A stretch of DNA of 64,000 nt from a virus. The stretch is from positions 1-64,000 of IMG/VR virus record IMGVR_UViG_3300029267_004887. One strand, given 5' to 3'. Positions 31,337 to 39,581 of this stretch are shown in pieces. A model generated the notes under the pieces. It was not told the DNA's origin, did no database searches, and saw only the letters and a list, made by a program, of their open reading frames with translations. Made by a program: the position numbers and the translations under genes. Each line of letters begins with the position of its first letter. The first letter of the stretch is position 1.

Positions 31337-34300
31337 ATGTCGAAGCTTTCGAATTCTGCTTTCAATTTTGTACGCAAAGTTTTTGCTCGTGAGCAGCAGA
31401 AAAACGAATTGGCTGTACCGTCGAGAGAGTTGGCAGCATCGTCTCTGTCTGGACTGGGTGATGCACAAATTAACGTAGATGGAATAGGGGGAGTAGGGGA
31501 GTTTCTTGGCCTTGACAGGCGTATGATGCATCGATTTAGCGATTACGAGCAGATGGACGAATATGGAGACATATCCTGTCTTGCGGGTGACTCATTGGTT
31601 TTCACATTGAAAGATGGATGGAAGACGATAGCGTCGTTGGCAGAAACTGGTAAACCGTTTTTTGTTTTGGCCTATGATTCAGAGAGACGATCTTTGGTTC
31701 CGGCAGAATGTTTAGGTGCCAAAAAGACAGGGGGAAAAGGTCATAAAAAACCTATGGTTCGTGTTGTCTTTGATAACGGTACTAGTATTCGTTGTACCGA
31801 AGATCATCTTTTTTTAACGAAAGGTGAAAAGTGGATAGAAGCTGGTAAATTAGAGACTGGTGAACGTCTCATGCCAGCATCGGTGCGATTGCGACACTTG
31901 AATAGTGAGAAGATGTCAAGTTTGTATTGGCAAGTGTATCAACCTTGTGTTGATTCACAGATCACGGCAAGGCCGAAGATTTCAAAGAGAAACGATAGGT
32001 GGACATGGATTCATCGCTTGGTTGCACATGAATATATTGGGGATATTAGGGGGAAAATTGCTCATCATATAGATGAAAATTCCTTGAATAATGAGCCACA
32101 TAATATTCAGTGTCTTTGTCAGAAGGACCATGCTTCAATTCATTTGAAAGATGTTGATAACACTAGGTTTTTACCTGAGTGGACGGATGAGAAAAGACGT
32201 CAAATGTCTGAGAAAATGAAAGGAAATACTTTCTCGCAAGGACGGAAGCTTTCTTCAGATACAAAAAAGAAGATGTCTATAGCTGGAAGAGGTAAACGGA
32301 AGAATGAAGAGTGGAGAAGGAAGATAGGCAAGAGTCAGCCAAACCGGATTGAGTTTGCACAGGATGTTTTGGAAGGTGCGTTGTTCAAGCAGGGGACAAT
32401 CGCTGGAGCAGCGAGGATGCTTGGTGTTAGTTGGTCAACAGTGAAGAGGAATGTTCAGAAATATGATTTAGTTGTTAATGAGGGAAACCATAGAGTTGCA
32501 TTTATTGAGAGGTTGGATACCTCAGAGGACGTCTACGATCTGAGTGTTCCGGAGTATAAGAATTTTGTTTGTAACGGGGTGATTGTTCATAATTCAGCTT
32601 TGGATATTTATGCCGACGATGCGACACAGGTGGATACTACAACAGGACGTTCTGTGTGGGTGGAGTCGCAAGACAAGGTGGTCAAAGAAGAGTTGGAGGA
32701 TATGTTTTGGAAACGCTTGCGGATTGAGGAACATGTCTGGCCCATGATGAGGACGTTATGTAAGTACGGATCCGACGTGGAAGAAATTATTGTGGGGAGT
32801 GGAGGGGTGCAAGATTTGCGGTATATGCCGCCTGCAACAGTGAGGAGAGTTGAAAACAACAAATCAGATCTGTTGGGTTTTGTACAGTCGTACGGAGGTG
32901 ATGTCACAATATCTCCCAAAGAGTTTGAGAAGATGAGAACTCGTACGGGAGCTGAGGTAAACAAGGACAAAAACCTCGCTGTGTATGAGCCGTGGCGGGT
33001 TGCTCATATGCGGTTGTTATCCAAACACAGAGATTCTTTGTACGGGTGGAGTATTACCGAGCCCGCTCGGTGGGTTTGGAAAAGATTGATGCTTCTCGAA
33101 GATGCAGTGCTTGTATATAAGCTTTGTTTGCATGGGGATACGAATATTTGGACGAGTGATGGGTACAAGAAGATTCGAGACATAGAGAAAGGTGACGAGG
33201 TTTATTCGTATACCACTGAGGACGAGCTGAAGAAGACGAAAGTCGTTTACAAGAAGCATAATGGCCAGGATGTACTATATCGTGTCAAGAGCGCACACAG
33301 GGAGCTGTATGCCAATGCGACTCACCCCATATTGGTGGAAACGATCATTCATAATGGCAGTGGTAGTGAGAACGGGAGAAGGCTTGATTATGTAGAAGTG
33401 AAGGATTTGGATCCGAATATTCACAGGCTGGTAACTCCTTCAAAAGAAGATGAGTTGACCGAGGTTGTGAGGTTGGTTTTTCCGGATGACTGGGAAGGAT
33501 CACAAGGGATTTCGTCATTGGCTTCGGTGACAGCTGAGTTTGCTAGATGGTTTGGTTTTGTGGTTGGGAGAGGTTTTGTGTCCATTCATCCTTCCACTGA
33601 CGAAGATGGTAAGACTTGTTTGGTTCATGAACTGGGTTTCAGAACATGCAACCAAGAGGATATAAATCAACGGTACAGAAGTGTGTTTGAGTCATTTTTT
33701 GGGGAGTCGACGTTTGGGCACAATAAAACAACTGAGTGCGAACATGTGGGAAAACATTGTGTTTCTGCCAAACATAATTATGTGAAAAAATATTCCATTG
33801 ATTCTAAAACGGCATGTGAATTTATGCTTTTGAACGGTTTTGTTTCAGGCTCACAGGAGAAGAGGATACCTGGTTGGGTATTCAAATCTCCGGCTGTGAT
33901 TCGAGTAGCGTTTTTGGAAGGGTTAGTGGATGCATGTGGTTTTCGTAAGGAAGGCAGAGTTGGGACAAAGAGCAGAAGAGAATGTTATGCAAAGGTGATG
34001 ATGACTTTGTTTAACGATTATTTGGCAGAAGATGTTCGAGAGTTGGCAATGCAGACGGGGTACACCGTTGAAAAGATATATCATTGTCAAACCGAGTGGT
34101 CTTATAAGCGACAGCCGATGACAGAGTCTTTGTGGGAAGTGGAAGAGGTTGAGACGGATGATATTTGGGACATCGGAGTAGAGGCGGAGGAGCACAATTT
34201 TGTAGCCAATGGCATTGTTGTTCACAATACTCGTAGCCCAAGCAGATATGCCTTCTATGTAGATGTCGGAAAGTTACCAAGGCAAGAAGCAGAGCGAACA

Positions 34301-35734
34301 GTTCAAGATGTCATGCAGCGAATCAAGAAAAAGAAATTCATTGATTCTAAAACTGGCAAGTTGAATCTCAAATTTAATCCTTTGCCGGTGGCTTATGATA
34401 CGTTGATACCGCTAGGGGATGGCAGGACTATTACGATTTCGGAGATGGCTAAAGAGCATGGAGAAGGCAAGGCTCATTGGGTATATTCGATAGATCAGCG
34501 CACTGGCAACCTTGCACCTGGGGAGGTTGAGTGGGTTGGGCAAACGAGAGAGAATGCTCCTGCTGTGAAGATAACTTTTGGCGATGGTGGCTGGGCAAAA
34601 ATGGCTCCGGATCATCCTGTTATGAAGCAGGATTGTACTTACGTGATGGCCGAGCATTTGAAACCTAACGATTTGGTCATGCCGTTTGACAGGCGAATGT
34701 CGGAAGAAGGATATGGTGACGTATTGCCGGGGTTGGAGATGGTTTATGATCCAGGGGATAAACGTTATAGATATACTTATATTTCTAAAAAAACAGGCTT
34801 GAATTTTTCTAACCAAGTTGTTCAGCCAGATAGTTCAGATCATAGGACGTGGAAATCCTGTCGTGTTGTATCGGTAGAGGAGGTCGAGTCTTGTGATCAT
34901 TACTGTATGACAGTGAAGCATTGGCATAACTTTGCTTTAGTGATGCAAGGCAGTGGGGCAACCTCGGGTTGGTCTTCTGGTGTGTTTGTGAAAAACAGTA
35001 TGGACGAAGATTTCTTCCTGGCGATGCGAGAGGGCAGGGAGAGTACTCGTGTAGAGTCGTTGATGGGGCCGAGCTATCAACAGGTGGAAGACGTCCAGTA
35101 TTTTCTTCATAAGCTTCATGCAGCTCTCAAGGTTCCACGGGCGTACTTGGGGTACGAGGAATCTTTACCGAGTAAAGCGACATTGAGTGCTGAAGACGTC
35201 CGGTTTGCGCGTACGGTGTTGAGATGTCAGCGTGAATTGATAAATGGCTTGAAAAAGGTCAGCAAGGTGAATTTGGCGGTAAGGAATATCGATCCAGCGG
35301 CTGTGGATTTTGAAGTACGGATGGCGGTTCCGAGTTCTATTTTTGAGCTGGGTCAGATGGAAGTTCGTAGGGCCAGAGCTGACTTGGCGTCTATGATGGA
35401 GAGGCACGTATCGCTCAACTGGATATTGAGTAAAGTTTACGGGCTATCCGATTCTGAAATAGAGGAGATAGCGGGTCAGAAAAAGAATGAGCAGAAGGCT
35501 GCTAATGCGATGGGAGGTGGGTTTGAAGACAGAGATACAGGTGGAAGGGTATTGACCGGAAATAATTCTTACATTCCCGAGAGAGAGTTGTTTGATGGGA
35601 AGAGAGAGGACGAAAAAAGGATGGAGGGAATGTTATTGAAAGCAATGAAAGATCCAAGCAATCCTGTAGGGCAACAACTGAAGGAAACAGGGATGTTGCT
35701 AAGAGAAATTTTGCACTCAGTGAGGTCATCCTAG
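31337..35734 (+). CDS. Portal protein (T4 gp20-like) with three inteins
   Basis: 1465 aa precursor; removing inteins at residues 81-419, 597-964 and about 1017/1019-1220 leaves about 555 aa, a normal gp20 length. Exteins show gp20 landmarks: ALDIYADDATQVD, WKRLMLLEDAVLVYKL-TRSPSRYAFYVDVG, SMDEDFFLAMREG, then SKATLSAEDVRFARTVLRCQ. The portal is the dodecameric ring through which DNA enters, the motor's dock and the connector to the neck. Three splicing events are needed for a functional protein. Confidence 0.92.
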   Translation: MSKLSNSAFNFVRKVFAREQQKNELAVPSRELAASSLSGLGDAQINVDGIGGVGEFLGLDRRMMHRFSDYEQMDEYGDISCLAGDSLVFTLKDGWKTIASLAETGKPFFVLAYDSERRSLVPAECLGAKKTGGKGHKKPMVRVVFDNGTSIRCTEDHLFLTKGEKWIEAGKLETGERLMPASVRLRHLNSEKMSSLYWQVYQPCVDSQITARPKISKRNDRWTWIHRLVAHEYIGDIRGKIAHHIDENSLNNEPHNIQCLCQKDHASIHLKDVDNTRFLPEWTDEKRRQMSEKMKGNTFSQGRKLSSDTKKKMSIAGRGKRKNEEWRRKIGKSQPNRIEFAQDVLEGALFKQGTIAGAARMLGVSWSTVKRNVQKYDLVVNEGNHRVAFIERLDTSEDVYDLSVPEYKNFVCNGVIVHNSALDIYADDATQVDTTTGRSVWVESQDKVVKEELEDMFWKRLRIEEHVWPMMRTLCKYGSDVEEIIVGSGGVQDLRYMPPATVRRVENNKSDLLGFVQSYGGDVTISPKEFEKMRTRTGAEVNKDKNLAVYEPWRVAHMRLLSKHRDSLYGWSITEPARWVWKRLMLLEDAVLVYKLCLHGDTNIWTSDGYKKIRDIEKGDEVYSYTTEDELKKTKVVYKKHNGQDVLYRVKSAHRELYANATHPILVETIIHNGSGSENGRRLDYVEVKDLDPNIHRLVTPSKEDELTEVVRLVFPDDWEGSQGISSLASVTAEFARWFGFVVGRGFVSIHPSTDEDGKTCLVHELGFRTCNQEDINQRYRSVFESFFGESTFGHNKTTECEHVGKHCVSAKHNYVKKYSIDSKTACEFMLLNGFVSGSQEKRIPGWVFKSPAVIRVAFLEGLVDACGFRKEGRVGTKSRRECYAKVMMTLFNDYLAEDVRELAMQTGYTVEKIYHCQTEWSYKRQPMTESLWEVEEVETDDIWDIGVEAEEHNFVANGIVVHNTRSPSRYAFYVDVGKLPRQEAERTVQDVMQRIKKKKFIDSKTGKLNLKFNPLPVAYDTLIPLGDGRTITISEMAKEHGEGKAHWVYSIDQRTGNLAPGEVEWVGQTRENAPAVKITFGDGGWAKMAPDHPVMKQDCTYVMAEHLKPNDLVMPFDRRMSEEGYGDVLPGLEMVYDPGDKRYRYTYISKKTGLNFSNQVVQPDSSDHRTWKSCRVVSVEEVESCDHYCMTVKHWHNFALVMQGSGATSGWSSGVFVKNSMDEDFFLAMREGRESTRVESLMGPSYQQVEDVQYFLHKLHAALKVPRAYLGYEESLPSKATLSAEDVRFARTVLRCQRELINGLKKVSKVNLAVRNIDPAAVDFEVRMAVPSSIFELGQMEVRRARADLASMMERHVSLNWILSKVYGLSDSEIEEIAGQKKNEQKAANAMGGGFEDRDTGGRVLTGNNSYIPERELFDGKREDEKRMEGMLLKAMKDPSNPVGQQLKETGMLLREILHSVRSS
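31577..32593 (+). mobile_element. Portal intein A with HNH endonuclease (339 aa)
   Basis: Begins CLAGDSLVFTLKDGW, block B CTEDHLFLTKGEKW, ends NGVIVHN before Ser+1. It contains an HNH domain (WIHRLVAHEYIG, then KIAHHIDENSLNNEPHNIQC) and an HTH-like piece (GTIAGAARMLGVSWSTVKRN), as in intron- and intein-borne HNH enzymes. Confidence 0.92.
33125..34228 (+). mobile_element. Portal intein B with degenerate LAGLIDADG domain (368 aa)
   Basis: Begins CLHGDTNIWTSDGYK, block B NATHPILVE, ends NGIVVHN before Thr+1. The endonuclease helices are FARWFGFVVGRGF, lacking the acidic residue, and RVAFLEGLVDACGF. The first site looks dead, so homing is probably lost while splicing residues remain. Confidence 0.88.
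34391..34996 (+). other. Portal intein C, non-canonical mini-intein (about 202-204 aa)
   Basis: Intein blocks are clear: YDTLIPLGDGRTI (A), MAPDHPVM (B), YCMTVKHWHNFAL (F), GVFVKN before Ser+1 (G). But no Cys or Ser stands at the N-terminal junction. The first residue is Ala (residue 1019) or Pro (1017), depending on the extein boundary, and the penultimate residue is Lys instead of His. It may splice by an alternative route or be decaying. Confidence 0.75.
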
Positions 35735-35809
35735 TTGCACAGTGTGTACATCTTAGACGCTTATCTAGCACACATATCTAAAAAAAACGAAATACAAGGG
35801 TATGGTTTA

Positions 35810-35838
35810 TTGACATGTGGTTGAATTCACTGGGTAAT
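35810..35838 (+). promoter_or_regulatory. Candidate promoter upstream of the head-assembly genes
   Basis: TTGACA (35810-35815), 17-bp spacer, GGTAAT (35833-35838). It lies in the 153-bp gap between the portal and the gene at 35888, the first of the scaffold-protease-capsid set. The gap also holds a TGTGT...ACACA imperfect hairpin followed by an A run. Confidence 0.5.
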
Positions 35839-35887
35839 AGAATACAGGGTGGTTCTGTTTTTTTATAAATCATGGGAGGAATGAGGG

Positions 35888-36787
35888 ATGAGCCACGATA
35901 GAAAGTCAGTAATTGTTGAAGCGAAAGTTTTGGATCGATTACAGCGAGGTTCTTACGAGGAGCTATTGCAAAACCTTGACAGAGTTGTTTCGGAAAATCA
36001 GGAGCTGTTTGGGGTGAGTGATTCGGTATTGTTCGCCTCTTATTCAGATCACATAATTGTCATGAACGAAGGGGGTCGTTTTTTCAAAGTTGGTTTTACC
36101 AACAAGGACGGCTTGGTTGAGCTGAAGCATCCGGAGCCTTTGGACGTCGAGGTGTTGAGCGAGTCTGATGTTGTGACCAAGGGGGTCGAGGGATTTTTTC
36201 AAGGTGGTTCTCTGTCTGAAGGGTTGCGTGGTGTTATCAATTTGCGCAAGTCTCATAAGGAATCATTGCTTGAGAAGACGCAACAGGCTCTTTCTGTATT
36301 GTTGTCAGGTGGCAAGGTTTGGAGAGATCGTCTAGCACAAAACAAAGAGAATATCAGCTCGTTTGCTTGGGATGCAGAGTTTGGGGATCTCAAGATTGAC
36401 ATGCCTGTATTTGGGGAAATGCTTGAGGCAGACGATGTTGGGGATGATATTCTGAAGCAGGTAATAGAGGGTTTGATGGTTTTGGAGCAACGTTTGTTCC
36501 GGAGATTAAACCAAGTAAAGATCGCTTACGAAGATTACCAGCAACAGACCTTGGACATGAGAGATGATGAGCGAGATGAGGTGATGTCTCAGTTTGAGTC
36601 GTTTACTTCAGATTATATTGACCATTTATCCGAGATTGCTAATTTTGTTTCAGAGGCAGTGCTGGAGAGTCATGGAAACTGTGTTGATTGTTCGGTTTTG
36701 GTTCATGACGAAGTAGCAAAGGTATACAAAGAGTTGGAATTGGGCGGTCGTTTTGTTCGTAAAATAGCAGCTCAATTTAAACAGTAA
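35888..36787 (+). CDS. Unknown protein upstream of scaffold candidate, 299 aa
   Basis: ATG 35888 after GGAGG. Helical N-terminus (VLDRLQRGSYEELLQNLDRV), a beta domain (ASYSDHIIVMNEGGRFFKVG) and a long helical C-terminal half (LEQRLFRRLNQVKIAYEDYQ). Located first in the head-assembly unit, so a prohead core or assembly factor is likely. No family recognised. Confidence 0.65.
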   Translation: MSHDRKSVIVEAKVLDRLQRGSYEELLQNLDRVVSENQELFGVSDSVLFASYSDHIIVMNEGGRFFKVGFTNKDGLVELKHPEPLDVEVLSESDVVTKGVEGFFQGGSLSEGLRGVINLRKSHKESLLEKTQQALSVLLSGGKVWRDRLAQNKENISSFAWDAEFGDLKIDMPVFGEMLEADDVGDDILKQVIEGLMVLEQRLFRRLNQVKIAYEDYQQQTLDMRDDERDEVMSQFESFTSDYIDHLSEIANFVSEAVLESHGNCVDCSVLVHDEVAKVYKELELGGRFVRKIAAQFKQ

Positions 36788-36808
36788 ACAAATTCAGAGG
36801 AGGACGAA

Positions 36809-37954
36809 ATGAGAGTACGACGACTCGAAGAAGACTTCCAAAGCATGGGTCTTTCTTCCAAGGAAATCCGTGAGTCACTGGACGTGGTATGTGAACAGGA
36901 AGAGGCGGGTTTTGAGGAGGAGGAATCGGAAGATGACTTCGAGGGAGATGTCTACCTGAGCGACATGGTAGACGACGAGGATTCTGAAGAGCTGGACGAG
37001 CGGGTTGTTCGGCTCAAGAAGGGGACTGCGAAGTCGAGACAGAAGGCCAGACAGGCTTACAAACGGAATAAGCAAAAAATCAAGAGGGCGATGAAGCAGA
37101 AGCGCAAGACAGGTGCTTACAAACGTCGTCAGAAAAAACTGGCCAGTATGTCCAAGGGTGGTGCGAGAACTCGTCGTGTGGTGTCTGATGTGGACGTCGA
37201 CGGGTTTTCTTCGATGCACGAGGGGCTGATGGACGAGCTGGGTGTGCTGGCAGAATCCATCGAGCGAGATCCTGTATCTCGTTTTGACGAGTTCGTGGAA
37301 GCTTTCAACCATATTGCTGACCTGGGTGAGATGGCAGCGATAAAGGTGATGGATGAGGACAATGAAGCGGCTTCTAAGATTCTTGAACTCTCTTTGAATG
37401 CAGAAGCGATTCTCAAGCAGATGGAAGACATGGGCGGAGTGCTCGATATGGACGAAGACGAAATGTTGGAAGCCACATTGGCTGACGCCATGGAGCATGT
37501 CGGAGATCTGTGGGAGGAGTATGGTCTGCTCGAAGAGGACGACGAAGAGGAAGAAGAGGACGACTTCGAGGATGAAGACGACTTCGAGGATGAAGAGGAA
37601 GAGGAAGACTTCGAGGAAGGTGTAGGCAATCCTTTTCACGAGGCGGCTGAGGGGATACGGGAAAACATGTATCTTCAAGAGCGTCGACCACCTTTGAAAA
37701 AGCGTAAGATGCTGAATCCAAAGGGTACGGTCACCAAAGCTGGCAAGTCAGCTTGGGCAATGGCGCATGGCAAAGGTGCTGCAAAGAAGCAGATAGCGAT
37801 GCGAAAAGATGTAAAGAATAAGGAAGCTCTTCTTGGGTATTTGGCTCAAGTCAAGGGTGGCAAGGTAGCACCTGGTCAGGCTCTGAAGTATGCCAAGGGC
37901 AAAGCGAAGAGGAAGAGTACTGGCAAGCGGGCTGGCAAGCGGGCAGCTGGCTAG
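36809..37954 (+). CDS. Probable prohead core/scaffold protein, 381 aa
   Basis: Strongly segmented charge: an acidic N-terminus (EEAGFEEEESEDDFEGDV), a basic block at residues 70-115, an almost pure Asp/Glu block near residues 242-270, then a Lys/Arg/Ala-rich tail. Such extreme composition, together with its place just upstream of the protease and capsid genes, fits prohead core proteins that are digested during maturation. It contains several L-x-E or H-E sites that the protease could cut. Function by context only. Confidence 0.6.
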   Translation: MRVRRLEEDFQSMGLSSKEIRESLDVVCEQEEAGFEEEESEDDFEGDVYLSDMVDDEDSEELDERVVRLKKGTAKSRQKARQAYKRNKQKIKRAMKQKRKTGAYKRRQKKLASMSKGGARTRRVVSDVDVDGFSSMHEGLMDELGVLAESIERDPVSRFDEFVEAFNHIADLGEMAAIKVMDEDNEAASKILELSLNAEAILKQMEDMGGVLDMDEDEMLEATLADAMEHVGDLWEEYGLLEEDDEEEEEDDFEDEDDFEDEEEEEDFEEGVGNPFHEAAEGIRENMYLQERRPPLKKRKMLNPKGTVTKAGKSAWAMAHGKGAAKKQIAMRKDVKNKEALLGYLAQVKGGKVAPGQALKYAKGKAKRKSTGKRAGKRAAG

Positions 37955-37979
37955 AGGGTAGCTGGGAACCAAAAAGTAA

Positions 37980-39524
37980 ATGAAGAGAAAAGTACTCCAG
38001 ATCCAAGAAGTTGAAATCCCCGAGGGGAAGGATCTCCTTGAAGACGTTGTTGTGTTGGAGTTTTCACCCGAAGATTTGCATGAAGGTGAAGGCGAAGGCA
38101 AGCGTCCATACCTCAAGGGCAGGTTAGGGCTAACGGATCAGGCTACAGCGAATAAACGTCTTTATCCTCGTAAACTCATGGTGAGAGAAATCAATCGTTT
38201 GAGTGAGGATATGCAAGGTCGCAAGGTGTTTGGTGAGTTGGATCATCCCGGAGACGGGAAGACAAAACTTGCTCGTGTGAGTCATTTTGTGACCGAGGCG
38301 GCTATCGCAGAGGACGGTGAAATAAAAGGTGTGATTGAGTTCATCCCTGGCACCGTCAACGGAGATCAGGCCCTTGCGATTGCGAAAGCAGGTGGCAAAT
38401 TGGGTGTGAGTAGTCGAGGTTTTGGAACAACGGCTACTGACAACAAAGGGAATGATGTCGTCCAGGAGGACTACAAGTTGGTCACCTGGGACATCGTAGC
38501 TGATCCGGCAAACGCTGGTGCCCACCCTGATTTTGTGGTGGAGCATAAGGAGAATACAGAGATGATGGATCTGGGAAAATTAAAAGAAGAACACCCCGAG
38601 CTGGTAGAGGAACTGACGAAAGAGATTGAGTCAGATGCACGGACCCATGCGCGGGAGGCATTGCGCGAGGAATTTGAAGAACGGCTTCGGTCAGAGGGAG
38701 AATCCATCCGGGAGGAAGCTGTTGAAGTGGCTCGTGGCCAATTGCTAGAGGATCCCGAAGTGGCAGGCTCATCCCTTGCCTTGGAGGAGATCAAGAGGAT
38801 CGTGACTCCCTTCATTTTGTCGGAAGACACGAATCACGAAGTGACAAAACTCAAGGCTCACAATCAGGAATTAGAGCGCAAGATTGCCGAGCAGGACGAG
38901 GAGATAGCTGAGGTAAGGCAGGAAGCTGAGGAGCTGTCTGTTATTGCCAAGGAATTTGGCTATCATCTGCACCTGGAGCGAGAGCTTAGGGACAATGAGC
39001 GAGCTGATCAGATTATCGAGATGTTGGGTGATGTCACAGACTTTGAGACACTTGACGATCTTGCAGGCAGGGTAGAAGAAATATCTACTGCTCTTGCCGA
39101 GGGAGACGATGTCAAAGAGGAGTTTGAAGACAGGATTGCTCAGTTGGAGAAGAAGGTTAATCTCGTTACGGAACAACGAGATAAAGCTTTGGCCATTAGC
39201 AAGCAATTTGGTATTCGGGCTTACATTGAGCGGAAAATATCAGGTAGTCCACAGGCTTCGAGGTTGCGCGAGCACATTGATTCGGTGCAACCGAGCAACA
39301 AAGAGGGTGTGGACAAGCTGGTCGAATCGTTCAAGGCTGACAACCCTCCATCGAGAGAGTTCGAGGAAATTCGAAGTCAGATAATCAGTAGCAGGCCAAG
39401 GCATTTGGATAGTGACGATGATCTAAGGGTGTCGATAGAAGAAGACGTCACGGTCATGGGCGTTCCGATGTCGGAGTTGCAGAAACGGTCAGGAATTTCT
39501 GCTGAGAGGAAAACTGGGAATTAA
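37980..39524 (+). CDS. Prohead protease (T4 gp21-like) with long coiled-coil extension
   Basis: 514 aa. The N-terminal 200 residues hold the protease: YPRKLMVREINRL, VFGELDHPGDG (catalytic His89), VIEFIPGTVNGDQALAIAKA and KLGVSSRGFGT (Ser144/145), then LVTWDIVADPANAGAHP. Residues 200-500 are acidic coiled coil, unlike the 212-residue T4 enzyme, so protease and scaffold may be one chain. An L-x-E site (Glu35 in EDLHEGEGEG) could be self-processed. It should cleave head proteins at L/I-x-E. Confidence 0.88.
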   Translation: MKRKVLQIQEVEIPEGKDLLEDVVVLEFSPEDLHEGEGEGKRPYLKGRLGLTDQATANKRLYPRKLMVREINRLSEDMQGRKVFGELDHPGDGKTKLARVSHFVTEAAIAEDGEIKGVIEFIPGTVNGDQALAIAKAGGKLGVSSRGFGTTATDNKGNDVVQEDYKLVTWDIVADPANAGAHPDFVVEHKENTEMMDLGKLKEEHPELVEELTKEIESDARTHAREALREEFEERLRSEGESIREEAVEVARGQLLEDPEVAGSSLALEEIKRIVTPFILSEDTNHEVTKLKAHNQELERKIAEQDEEIAEVRQEAEELSVIAKEFGYHLHLERELRDNERADQIIEMLGDVTDFETLDDLAGRVEEISTALAEGDDVKEEFEDRIAQLEKKVNLVTEQRDKALAISKQFGIRAYIERKISGSPQASRLREHIDSVQPSNKEGVDKLVESFKADNPPSREFEEIRSQIISSRPRHLDSDDDLRVSIEEDVTVMGVPMSELQKRSGISAERKTGN

Positions 39525-39581
39525 CAGGGGCTTCTGAATAAGAGGTATCTGTGAACTAAAATTCTGGAAGGACGAAGAAAA

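Noticed and set aside
34391-34996. Calling portal intein C a class 3 intein
   Set aside because: The block F Cys fits, but the block B Trp is not in the expected position, so class is left open.
35750-35790. Terminator after the portal gene
   Set aside because: The imperfect hairpin is followed by A, not T, on the plus strand, and the stem is weak.
36875-37678. 267-aa minus-strand frame opposite the acidic/basic scaffold candidate
   Set aside because: Antisense low-complexity mirror of GAN/GAG-rich codons; composition artefact.
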